From contig CP044131.1 in the NCBI GenBank assembly GCA_008727115.1, forward strand, positions 124,001 through 188,000: a stretch of 64,000 nucleotides of DNA, in the 5' to 3' direction. This DNA comes from Comamonas testosteroni (GTDB taxonomy: Bacteria > Pseudomonadota > Gammaproteobacteria > Burkholderiales > Burkholderiaceae_C). The position numbers were made by a program, and so were the translations under genes. The first letter of the stretch is position 1. Every line of letters begins with the position of its first letter. The notes beneath the pieces were generated by a model that was given only the letters and a program-made list of their open reading frames with translations, did not search any database and was not told where the DNA came from. Below are positions 45,588 to 53,004 of this stretch, in pieces.

Positions 45588-46043
45588 GTGAATGCGCTTG
45601 ATCGAAAAATTCTTGCTGCGCTGGAAAGCGATGGCCGCCTCACGGTGACCGAACTGGCCGAGCAAGTGGGCCTGAGCCTGTCTCCTTGCCACCGCCGCGT
45701 GCGCGCGCTGGAGGAGTCGGGCGTGATTCGTGGCTACCGCGCCGAGCTGGACCCGGCGGCGCTGGGGCTGGACTTTTCCTCGCTGGTGTTTGTCACGCTC
45801 AAGGACAGCAAATCCGTGCCCGAGTTTGAAGAGGCAGTGGCCCAGCTGGACAGCGTGGTGCAGGCCCAGCGCCTGTTTGGCGACCCAGACTATCTGCTGC
45901 AGGTGGTGGTGCGTGATCTGCCTGCCTATCAGCGGCTGTATGACGAGCGCCTGACCCGCTTGCCTGGCGTGCTGCGCATGACCTCCACGCTGGTGATGAA
46001 GCATGTGGTGGTCAACCGGCCGCTGACTTCGGCCATGGAGTGA
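45588..46043 (+). CDS. Lrp/AsnC-family transcriptional regulator
   Basis: The 151-residue regulator has an N-terminal HTH (ALDRKILAALESDGRLTVTEL in part; LSLSPCHRRVRALEESGVI) and a RAM ligand-binding domain (residues ~65-145; GDPDYLLQVVVRDLPAYQR). It would sense an amino acid and control the divergent LysE exporter. I chose the GTG at 45588 (MNALDRKIL), which matches the family N-terminus, with GGAAG ten bases upstream. An upstream GTG at 45537 would add 17 residues unlike the family. Confidence 0.9.
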   Translation: MNALDRKILAALESDGRLTVTELAEQVGLSLSPCHRRVRALEESGVIRGYRAELDPAALGLDFSSLVFVTLKDSKSVPEFEEAVAQLDSVVQAQRLFGDPDYLLQVVVRDLPAYQRLYDERLTRLPGVLRMTSTLVMKHVVVNRPLTSAME

Positions 46044-46052
46044 TCCTGAAAA

Positions 46053-46085
46053 CAAAAACGCCTGCATGGGTGGCAGGCGCTTTTG
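46053..46085. terminator. Bidirectional terminator, lrp-like gene and xth
   Basis: GCCTGC (46060-46065) and GCAGGC (46073-46078) in an AAAAAC...GCTTTT context serve both converging genes. Confidence 0.8.
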
Positions 46086-46106
46086 TGGCGGGGTTGTGAC
46101 TGAGGC

Positions 46107-46922
46107 TTACAGCGTCATGTCATAGCCAATGGTGATGGGCGCGTGGTCCGAGAATTTTTCGCCCTTGTAGATGGACTCGGTACGAGCCAGCGCCGCAATT
46201 GCCGGCGTAGCCAGGTGATAGTCCAGACGCCAGCCCACGTTGTTCGCATAGGCCTGGCCCCGGTTGCTCCACCATGTGTAGCAGGCATCGGTGGTGTCGG
46301 GCTGCAGATGACGGTAAACGTCAACCAGGCCGCCGGTTTCTTCAGTTTTGTGCAACAACTTTGTCATCCAGTCGCGCTCCTCGGGGGTGAAGCCGCTGTT
46401 TTTCTGGTTGCTGCGCCAGTTCTTGAGGTCTTCCTTCTGGTGCGCGATGTTGATGTCGCCGCACAGAATGAAGTTGCGCTCGGCCTTGAGGCGCATCAAG
46501 TGCGTGTGCATCTTGGCCAGAAAGCGGAACTTGGCTTCCTGACGCACATCGCCCGAGCTGCCGCTGGGGAAGTAGGAGCTGATGATGGAGAGCTTGCGTT
46601 CGGGCGTGTCAAAGCGCGCCTCTACATAGCGGCCCTCTGCATCGAATTCCTCGAGATCAAAGCCCACCACCACATCGCTGGGCTCGTGGCGTGAGTAGAT
46701 GCCCACGCCCGAGTAGCCCTTCTTCTCGGCAAAGTGGAAGTAGCCCTTCATGCCGGCCAACACCTCGAAGCGACCGGCCATATCTGGAGCTTGGGCCTTG
46801 ATTTCCTGGACACAAATACAATCCGGCGCAGTGGCTGCAATCCAGGCTTCAGCGCCTTTGGTAGTGGCAGAGCGGATGCCGTTGAGGTTGAGGCTGGTTA
46901 ATTTGAACAAGGATGAATCCAT
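46107..46922 (-). CDS. xth: Exodeoxyribonuclease III
   Basis: ExoIII is the main AP endonuclease and 3'-5' exonuclease of base-excision repair. The 271-residue protein has LTSLNLNGIRSA at the start, VQEIKAQ (metal-binding Glu), GDINIAHQKEDL and the C-terminal SDHAPI catalytic His. The ATG at 46922 overlaps the pyrE start codon on the other strand. A TTG at 46910 (giving MFKLTSLNLNG) matches relatives equally well, so the true start may be 12 bases later. Confident in function. Confidence 0.95.
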   Translation of the reverse strand: MDSSLFKLTSLNLNGIRSATTKGAEAWIAATAPDCICVQEIKAQAPDMAGRFEVLAGMKGYFHFAEKKGYSGVGIYSRHEPSDVVVGFDLEEFDAEGRYVEARFDTPERKLSIISSYFPSGSSGDVRQEAKFRFLAKMHTHLMRLKAERNFILCGDINIAHQKEDLKNWRSNQKNSGFTPEERDWMTKLLHKTEETGGLVDVYRHLQPDTTDACYTWWSNRGQAYANNVGWRLDYHLATPAIAALARTESIYKGEKFSDHAPITIGYDMTL

Positions 46923-47622
46923 GGTGGTGAGTGAAAAGCCAATGGACGGTGCAGACCGTCTGGCACAGGAGTTTGTGCAGTTTGCCGTCGACGCAGGCGT
47001 GCTGCGCTTTGGCGAATTCAAGACCAAGGCCGGGCGCATGAGCCCGTACTTCTTCAATGCGGGTCTGTTCGACGATGGCGCCAAGATGGCGCGTCTGTCC
47101 GAATTCTATGCAAAAGCCATTTTGGCCAGCGGCATGGAGTTTGATATGGTCTTTGGCCCTGCTTACAAGGGCATTCCTCTGGCTGCAACCGTAGCGGTGG
47201 AGCTGGCACGACAGGGCAAGAACGTGCCCTTTGCCTACAACCGCAAGGAAGCCAAGGACCACGGCGAAGGCGGCACCCTGGTGGGCGCACCCCTGAAGGG
47301 CCGCGTGCTCATCATTGACGATGTGATGTCGGCTGGCACGGCAGCACGCGAGTCGATTGCTATTATCAAAGCCGCTGGTGCCGAGCCTCATGCGGTGGCC
47401 ATCGCCTTGGACCGCCAGGAGATGGCGACCGAGAATGGTCAGGATGTGCCGCACAGTGCTGTGCAATATGTGCGCAACCAGCTGGGCATGCAGGTGTGCG
47501 CGATTGCCAAACTGGCAGACTTGTTGCTTTATCTGGAGCAACAAGGTGGTGATGCCGGTCGCGAGCATCACGAACGTGTGCTGGCCTATCGCCAGCGCTA
47601 TGGCGTTGAAGACAAGGAGTAA
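46921..47622 (+). CDS. pyrE: Orotate phosphoribosyltransferase
   Basis: PyrE joins orotate to PRPP, the fifth step of UMP synthesis. The 233-residue protein has the PRPP motif VLIIDDVMSAGTA (Asp133, Asp134) and the FGPAYKGIPLA and NRKEAKDHGEGG segments of the family. AGGA lies eight bases before the ATG at 46921; an ATG at 46942 (MDGADRL) is an alternative. It shares two bases of its start codon with divergent xth, leaving no spacer. A DUF4124 gene follows 8 bases after the stop and is cotranscribed. Confidence 0.96.
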   Translation: MVVSEKPMDGADRLAQEFVQFAVDAGVLRFGEFKTKAGRMSPYFFNAGLFDDGAKMARLSEFYAKAILASGMEFDMVFGPAYKGIPLAATVAVELARQGKNVPFAYNRKEAKDHGEGGTLVGAPLKGRVLIIDDVMSAGTAARESIAIIKAAGAEPHAVAIALDRQEMATENGQDVPHSAVQYVRNQLGMQVCAIAKLADLLLYLEQQGGDAGREHHERVLAYRQRYGVEDKE

Positions 47623-47630
47623 ATCCGAAA

Positions 47631-48296
47631 ATGAAGCAGGCGTGGCATGCAAAACTGAGTTTGTATGTAGTGGCTACCGTATGGGCCGGGGCCTCGCTGG
47701 CCCAGGGCTCAGCCAATACGGGAGGCATTTACGCCTGCACGGATGCCAATGGGCGGCGCATTACCGCTGATCGCCCCATTGCCACCTGCGTGGACCGCGA
47801 GCAGCGTGTGCTGGGCAATACCGGCGTGGAGCTGCGCCGCATGGGGCCGACGCTGACCGAGCAGGAGCGTGCTGCACTTGAGGCCAAACGTCGTCAGGAG
47901 CAGGCCACGCAGCTGCGTGCGCGGGAAGAGCGACTGCGCGAGCGTGCCGTTCTGGCGCGCTTTCCCAATCAGGGGTCGCATGATGCCGCCCGCGCCGAGG
48001 CGCTGGCTCAGGTTGATGATGTGATTGGCGTGGCACAAAAGCATCAGGTTGAGCTCAAGGAGCGCCGCCGCAAGCTCAATACCGAGCTGGAGTTCTACCA
48101 GAACGATCCCAAGAAAGCCCCTGCCAATCTGCGTCGGCAGCTTGAGGACAACACCGAAAGTCTGACCGAGCAGGAGCGCTTTCTCAAGCAGCAGGATGCG
48201 GAGAAGCAGCGCATCAATCAGCGCTTTGATGCCGAACTGCAGCAGCTGCGCAAGCTCTGGGGCGAGCAGCCCCCGGTCGCGCCGCGCGCGCCCTGA
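47631..48296 (+). CDS. DUF4124-domain protein with a coiled coil
   Basis: The 221-residue product has a signal peptide (residues 1-25, ending SLAQG) and a DUF4124 domain at ~30-70 (IYACTDANGRRITADRPIATC). The rest is a long, charged helical region (residues ~85-205, Lys/Arg/Glu/Gln-rich) that will form a coiled coil. It ends PPVAPRAP. Its position after pyrE is common in Burkholderiales. Probably periplasmic; function unknown. Confidence 0.82.
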   Translation: MKQAWHAKLSLYVVATVWAGASLAQGSANTGGIYACTDANGRRITADRPIATCVDREQRVLGNTGVELRRMGPTLTEQERAALEAKRRQEQATQLRAREERLRERAVLARFPNQGSHDAARAEALAQVDDVIGVAQKHQVELKERRRKLNTELEFYQNDPKKAPANLRRQLEDNTESLTEQERFLKQQDAEKQRINQRFDAELQQLRKLWGEQPPVAPRAP

Positions 48297-48305
48297 CCCG
48301 TACGT

Positions 48306-48659
48306 TCAGTCTTCCAGGGCGGCTTTGTGCATGGCCATGACGCGGCCTAGCAGCAGTGCAGCCACCCAGGCCAGCCCACCCACAATCAAAGGCATTTGCA
48401 GCAGCAGCGATGCCTGGGCCATGAGCAGCAGGGCGTCGGCCTGCCAAAGTGCCCCATAACCCTTGAATACGCCATAGATCAGCCACAGCAACAGGCCTGC
48501 ACTTGCGGCAGTTGCCATGACTCGCATATGGCGGCCGTCCCTGCTGCCAGCCGGAACATGCCGTGCTGCACGCCAGAGCCAGCCTATGGCGGTCAGTACC
48601 AGCAGCACACAGGCGCAGATGGACAGCGGCAACCACAGCGAAAGAGGAATGAAGGACAT
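48306..48659 (-). CDS. Small three-helix membrane protein, unknown
   Basis: The 117-residue protein has hydrophobic segments at about residues 5-27, 50-68 and 78-104 and ends in a short cytoplasmic tail. It resembles no family I can name. The ATG at 48659 is chosen because it starts right before the first helix; the longer open frame to 48920 crosses a terminator and another gene. It converges on the DUF4124 gene nine bases away. Confidence 0.6.
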   Translation of the reverse strand: MSFIPLSLWLPLSICACVLLVLTAIGWLWRAARHVPAGSRDGRHMRVMATAASAGLLLWLIYGVFKGYGALWQADALLLMAQASLLLQMPLIVGGLAWVAALLLGRVMAMHKAALED

Positions 48660-48701
48660 GGCGCGGCACTTTATCCCAGTTGCCAGGGCACCCCAAAAGA
48701 A

Positions 48702-48723
48702 AATACCCACCATGGTGGGTATT
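48702..48723 (-). terminator. Terminator of the 72-residue gene
   Basis: AATACCCACCATGGTGGGTA (plus TT) is a perfect 22-bp palindrome; on the minus strand it is followed by TTTCTTTT. It lies 21 bases after the stop of the small gene at 48745. Confidence 0.75.
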
Positions 48724-48744
48724 CGTGCGGGGGATGGGGCTGCG

Positions 48745-48963
48745 TCAGGTGCAGCGCCACAGCACATGCTCGCCGGGTACGGCCTTGATGCCCAGCACTG
48801 CTGCATGGCGGTTGAGCAGCTCTTCGAACGTCTGTGTCGCCTGAGGGCTGGCAGTGCTGCCTTCGTATTCGGTGGCGACTTGCAGGGCTGTAAAGGCGTG
48901 GACTCCGAAGCCTTGAACAATGTTGCGCAGCTTGTCGAGGTTGGGAGTGAATACGGTGTTCAT
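48745..48963 (-). CDS. Small protein of unknown function (72 residues)
   Basis: The product MNTVFTPNLDKLRNIVQGFG... is soluble, with no signal or transmembrane segment, and ends HVLWRCT. GGAG lies eight bases before the ATG at 48963, and a good terminator follows, which supports it being a real gene. I do not recognise the family. It may be regulated separately from its neighbours because it has its own terminator. Confidence 0.6.
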   Translation of the reverse strand: MNTVFTPNLDKLRNIVQGFGVHAFTALQVATEYEGSTASPQATQTFEELLNRHAAVLGIKAVPGEHVLWRCT

Positions 48964-49047
48964 GGCAGCAACTCCTTGGGGGCAATCAAACCAGTTCTGC
49001 AGACAGTTTAGCCCGCCACCCCGTGGCTGCAAGGGGGCTAGCCACCC

Positions 49048-50187
49048 TCAGGGCTTGAGGGCCAGCAAGGTTCGGATGACATCTGTGCGGGTAATGACTC
49101 CCACCAGCGTGCTGCCGCGCTGAACGGCAATGAACTGCACGGAGTGCGTGGCCAGGTCTTCCAGCAAGTCACCCAAGGGCGTGTCTTCCTGCACGCTGAC
49201 TTCTGGCGAGCGCATCAGCTCCTGAGCCACAGACTGCAGCTTGGCCGTGTGGCTGGAGCGGCGCAGACGCTGCCACAGGTTTTGCTGCTGGCTTGCGCGG
49301 TGTCCCTGCCACAACCAGTCAAACAGATCGGCACGCAGAACACGGCCAATCATGACGCCCTCTTCATCCACCACGGGCAGGCTTTTGATGAGGTGGCGGT
49401 GAAACAGTTCAGCCACTTCTTCCAGTGGTGTCTGTGCATGGATGCTCAGCAAGGTGGGCGACATGACCGAGCCGCAGCGTATGTTGGACAGGCGGCGCTT
49501 GATGGCCTCTTCTTCGGCCGCTGCCAGCAGGGAGCCCAGGTCTTCGGGGCTGAGGTTGTAGCTTTGCTCAAAGCGTTTGAGCAGCTGCTGGAGGTCTTGT
49601 TCGCTCAGTGCCAGGCCGGTAGCCGGGCGCTGGTTTTTATCCGCCTGCGGCGTGGAGTGCATATAGGGGCGGTCGCAGGCCTTGTGATAGAGCACACCGA
49701 CCAACACCAGCACGCTGGACAGCACGGCGGTTGGGATCAGCATCTGCCAGTCCTGGGGCTGCATGTGGATGGCTGCCAGCACGGTCAGCAAGGCGACGGC
49801 TCCGCCTGGCGGGTGCAGGGCGCGCAGCAGCAGCATGAGCGCAATGGAGCCACTGACCGCCAATGCCGACAGTGAGGTCTGTGACAGCGATGGCAGAGCC
49901 CAGACCAGCAGCAAGGCATACAGCGCCGAAACGGTGTTGCCCACCACGCAGTTCCAGGGCTGCGCCAGAGGACTGCTGGGCAGGGCGAAGACCAGGACGG
50001 CCGTAGCTCCCAGAGGTGCGAACAGGTGCAGGGTATGGGGCAGAAAGCGGTCCGTCAGGCTGACCAGGATACCGGCCATGGCTAGCCCCAGCCCAGCGCC
50101 AATGCTGGCGCGCAGCAACTCCTTGCCGGAGGGGCGTGACGCGACAGGTCCCAGGCGCTGTCGCAGTGCTTGCAGATTCATGGACAT
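49048..50187 (-). CDS. HPP-family membrane protein with CBS pair
   Basis: The 379-residue protein has an N-terminal HPP domain (four or five helices, residues ~20-160, with FAPLGATAVLVFALPSSPLAQP and LLRALHPPGGAVALL containing the His-Pro-Pro that names the family), then a cytoplasmic CBS domain pair (residues ~240-370; SVMSPTLLSIHAQTPLEEVAELF, shown in part, and ELMRSPEVSVQEDTPL). CBS pairs usually bind adenosine nucleotides and gate a transporter. Some HPP proteins transport nitrite. I chose ATG 50187; a Met two codons later is equally possible. A degenerate repeat lies upstream. Confidence 0.88.
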   Translation of the reverse strand: MSMNLQALRQRLGPVASRPSGKELLRASIGAGLGLAMAGILVSLTDRFLPHTLHLFAPLGATAVLVFALPSSPLAQPWNCVVGNTVSALYALLLVWALPSLSQTSLSALAVSGSIALMLLLRALHPPGGAVALLTVLAAIHMQPQDWQMLIPTAVLSSVLVLVGVLYHKACDRPYMHSTPQADKNQRPATGLALSEQDLQQLLKRFEQSYNLSPEDLGSLLAAAEEEAIKRRLSNIRCGSVMSPTLLSIHAQTPLEEVAELFHRHLIKSLPVVDEEGVMIGRVLRADLFDWLWQGHRASQQQNLWQRLRRSSHTAKLQSVAQELMRSPEVSVQEDTPLGDLLEDLATHSVQFIAVQRGSTLVGVITRTDVIRTLLALKP

Positions 50188-50211
50188 GGCATATGTGGCG
50201 TACAGCTCTTG

Positions 50212-50241
50212 AAAATTGATAGCTGCCCAGGCTTTGCAGCG
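50212..50241 (+). repeat. Dispersed ~40-bp repeat, partial copy R5
   Basis: AAAATTGATAGCTGCCCAGG keeps the left half of the repeat only. It is in the leader region of the HPP gene. Confidence 0.45.
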
Positions 50242-50317
50242 TTGGGAGTCAGACCATTCTGTCAAAAAAATTCACGGGCTGTGCTGTGGCGTTTTCTCTG
50301 GGGTGCATGTCATCATC

Positions 50318-50350
50318 AAAAAGGCCCGCTGCCTTTCAGCAGCGGGCCTC
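50318..50350 (-). terminator. Terminator of the 334-residue membrane protein gene
   Basis: On the minus strand AGGCCCGCTGC (50350-50340) pairs with GCAGCGGGCCT (50333-50323), followed by T5. It is 45 bases past the stop codon. Confidence 0.9.
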
Positions 50351-50394
50351 ATGCCGAGAGCCAGCGTCACCCAGCTGACGCTGCTAACGCGCTG

Positions 50395-51399
50395 TTAGGA
50401 CTTGGCGTTGTTGCGCATGTGGCGCTCCATGCGAATCATGACCAGGGCCATCATCACCATGACCAGGCAGGAAATCAGCATGGTCGCAAAGGCAGTGTCG
50501 ATGCCCAGGAACTCCTTCTTCTCTTCGTCGGGGTTTTCACCGCGCAGTTTGAGCGCAGTACGGTCGAAGGACAGGGTGTAGTTGACCAGCAAGGTGCTGA
50601 CGATCTGCGCTGCAGGCTGGCGCTGCAGTTTGGCAGCCAGGCTTTCGTTGCCCAGTACCTGTCCCAGCGCTGCAGGCAGGCCCTTGATGTAGGCGGCATA
50701 GGAGCCCTCGCCATGCTCCATCTCGGCCGCTTGAGCACGGTCGTGGATTTCGGATGCCAGATTGACCGGGTCCATCAGCATTTCATCATCATTCATGGCT
50801 TCTGCGATCGCATCCGCTGCCGCATCGATGGCGGCGCGGGCCATGTGATCTTCCCGATTGAAGGCAATGCGGCGTGCCGTCCAGGCAGCATCGACTTCTG
50901 CTGCCGCAGCATCCGCGGCTTCCTTGTCGCAGCAGGAGTTTTCCCGGGCTTCACGCATCTTGATCTGGCGAGCCACATCGTCAGCCGAGGGCAGGGCATC
51001 GCCCTTGAGCAAAGGGTGAATAGGCTCCAGGCCCTGAGCACTGTTTTCTTTCTCTATGCGTTTGCGGGCGGCCACATCCTTGTAGATGAAGCCGCGCAGC
51101 ATGCCATCCGCCTTGCGGATATCGGGGCGCAGAGCGGGGTCTGCCAGGCGCTTCTCCAAAGGCGTGGAGCTGCTCAGGCCATAGAGGTCGCGGCCTGTTT
51201 CTTCTTCCATGAACTTCAGGTCATACGGTGCGTCTTTCCAGTCGAGAGCCGTATTGGTGATGACCTCGGATTTCTGAGGCAGGTAGTAATTCCAGAGCCA
51301 GTGGCCCATGCCTATCAGCACGAAGATGGAGAAAGCCAGCAAGACAAGGCGCAGAACTTGAATCAACAGGTCTTCTGCGCGGCGCAAGAGGGTCAGCAT
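50395..51399 (-). CDS. Unknown membrane-anchored protein, 334 residues
   Basis: I do not recognise this family. The sequence has one helix near the N-terminus (residues ~12-37) and one near the C-terminus (~300-322), so the central ~260 residues lie in one compartment, probably the periplasm. The centre is charged and helical, with Ala-rich DAAAAEVDAAW and AAIDAAADAIAEAM, and one Cys pair (NSCCDKE). The ATG at 51399 follows AAGGA. It has its own terminator. It could be a stress or envelope protein; I do not assign a function. Confidence 0.65.
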   Translation of the reverse strand: MLTLLRRAEDLLIQVLRLVLLAFSIFVLIGMGHWLWNYYLPQKSEVITNTALDWKDAPYDLKFMEEETGRDLYGLSSSTPLEKRLADPALRPDIRKADGMLRGFIYKDVAARKRIEKENSAQGLEPIHPLLKGDALPSADDVARQIKMREARENSCCDKEAADAAAAEVDAAWTARRIAFNREDHMARAAIDAAADAIAEAMNDDEMLMDPVNLASEIHDRAQAAEMEHGEGSYAAYIKGLPAALGQVLGNESLAAKLQRQPAAQIVSTLLVNYTLSFDRTALKLRGENPDEEKKEFLGIDTAFATMLISCLVMVMMALVMIRMERHMRNNAKS

Positions 51400-51652
51400 A
51401 GGGAGCAAATCCTTGGAGAGAGCTTGAGGTGTCTGCGCAGGCAACTATGAAATTGGAAGCGCATGAATGTGCGCGATTGTAGAAAGCGAATGATTGCGTC
51501 GTAATTTTTTACATGACTGCTGGCACACGGGTATCGCCGGACGCCGCTTCGTTGCCGTTCTGCTAGGCGCTTTGCACGCGGATGCACCCAGACCTCATGA
51601 CGACATTGAGAAACCGCTGTAATAGGGATTTGGTGTATCGGAGTGCTGGAAC

Positions 51653-52882
51653 ATGGGCAAAACCTCGCTGGACAAATCGAAAATCAAATTCTTGCTGCTG
51701 GAGGGCATTCATCCTTCTGCGCTCAAGGTGCTCAAGGACGCGGGATACACCAATGTGGAGGCGCTGACGGGTGCGCTGGAGGGCGAGGAGCTCAAGCGCA
51801 AGATTGCCGATGTGCACTTTGTCGGCATCCGCTCGCGCACGCAGCTGACCGAAGAGGTGTTTGCCGCTGCGCACAAGCTGGTGGCCGTGGGGTGCTTTTG
51901 CATCGGCACCAACCAGGTCAACCTGAATGCAGCGCGAGAGCGCGGTGTGGTCGTCTTCAACGCCCCGTATTCCAATACCCGCTCTGTGGCAGAGCTGGTG
52001 CTGGGCGAGGCCATCCTGCTGCTGCGCGGTATTCCTGAAAAGAACGCAGTGGCTCATCGCGGCGGCTGGAAGAAGAGCGCCGACAATTCCTTCGAAATCC
52101 GCGGCAAGACACTGGGTATCGTGGGCTATGGCTCCATTGGCACGCAGCTGTCGGTGCTGGCCGAAGGCCTGGGCATGAAGGTGGTTTTCCACGACGTGGT
52201 GACCAAGCTACCGCTGGGCAATGCGCATCAGGCCTCCGGCCTCAATGAGCTGCTGGCCCAGGCCGATATCGTGACGCTGCATGTGCCCGAGCTGTCATCG
52301 ACCCACGGCATGATGGGGGCGGCCCAGATTGCCGCCATGAAGCCAGGCAGCATTCTGATCAATGCATCGCGCGGCACCGTGGTCGATATCGAGGCCCTGG
52401 CCGAGTCGCTCAAGGCCGGCAAGCTGCTGGGCGCCGCCATCGACGTATTTCCGGTCGAGCCCAAGAGCAACAAGGACGAGTTTCAGTCGGCGTTGCGTGG
52501 CATGGACAACGTCATCCTCACGCCCCACATCGGCGGCTCGACCATGGAGGCGCAGGCCAATATCGGTCTGGAGGTGGCGGAGAAGCTGGTCAAGTACAGC
52601 GACAACGGCACGACCACTTCGGCGGTGAACTTTCCTGAAGTGGCGCTGCCCGAGCACCCGGGGCACAACCGTATCCTGCATGTGCACGAAAACCGCCCCG
52701 GCATCCTCTCGGCCATCAACCAGGTGTTTGCCGACAACGGCATCAACGTGGCGGGCCAGTATCTGCGTACTGATGAAAAAGTGGGCTATGTGGTGATCGA
52801 TATCGATGCCCAGTCTTCGGCACTGGCGCTGGAGAAGCTCTCGCAGATTGCGGGCACCATCCGCTGCCGCGTGCTGTTCTAA
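51653..52882 (+). CDS. serA: D-3-phosphoglycerate dehydrogenase
   Basis: SerA oxidises 3-phosphoglycerate with NAD to start serine synthesis. The 409-residue protein has the Rossmann motif GIVGYGSIGTQLSVLAE, catalytic Arg in NASRGTVVD and His292 in TPHIGGSTMEAQANIG, and a C-terminal ACT domain (NRPGILSAINQVFADNGINV in part) through which serine inhibits it. The size matches the E. coli-type enzyme. It stands alone on the plus strand with an inverted repeat just after it. Confidence 0.95.
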   Translation: MGKTSLDKSKIKFLLLEGIHPSALKVLKDAGYTNVEALTGALEGEELKRKIADVHFVGIRSRTQLTEEVFAAAHKLVAVGCFCIGTNQVNLNAARERGVVVFNAPYSNTRSVAELVLGEAILLLRGIPEKNAVAHRGGWKKSADNSFEIRGKTLGIVGYGSIGTQLSVLAEGLGMKVVFHDVVTKLPLGNAHQASGLNELLAQADIVTLHVPELSSTHGMMGAAQIAAMKPGSILINASRGTVVDIEALAESLKAGKLLGAAIDVFPVEPKSNKDEFQSALRGMDNVILTPHIGGSTMEAQANIGLEVAEKLVKYSDNGTTTSAVNFPEVALPEHPGHNRILHVHENRPGILSAINQVFADNGINVAGQYLRTDEKVGYVVIDIDAQSSALALEKLSQIAGTIRCRVLF

Positions 52883-52891
52883 AAAAGTGCA

Positions 52892-52933
52892 GACTAATCC
52901 ATTGAGTCCATTGAGGGTCTTCATGGATTAGTC
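52892..52933. other. Inverted repeat after serA
   Basis: GACTAATCCAT (52892-52902) and ATGGATTAGTC (52923-52933) are perfect 11-bp arms with a 20-nt loop. No T-run follows, so it may be an operator for the GDPD gene or a weak terminator. Confidence 0.5.
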
Positions 52934-53004
52934 ATTAAAGTGAGTTTTTGCTGACACATCGTCTCGCTAGAGTGCTGGGCTTTACCTCTCTCGGACGACT
53001 TGTG

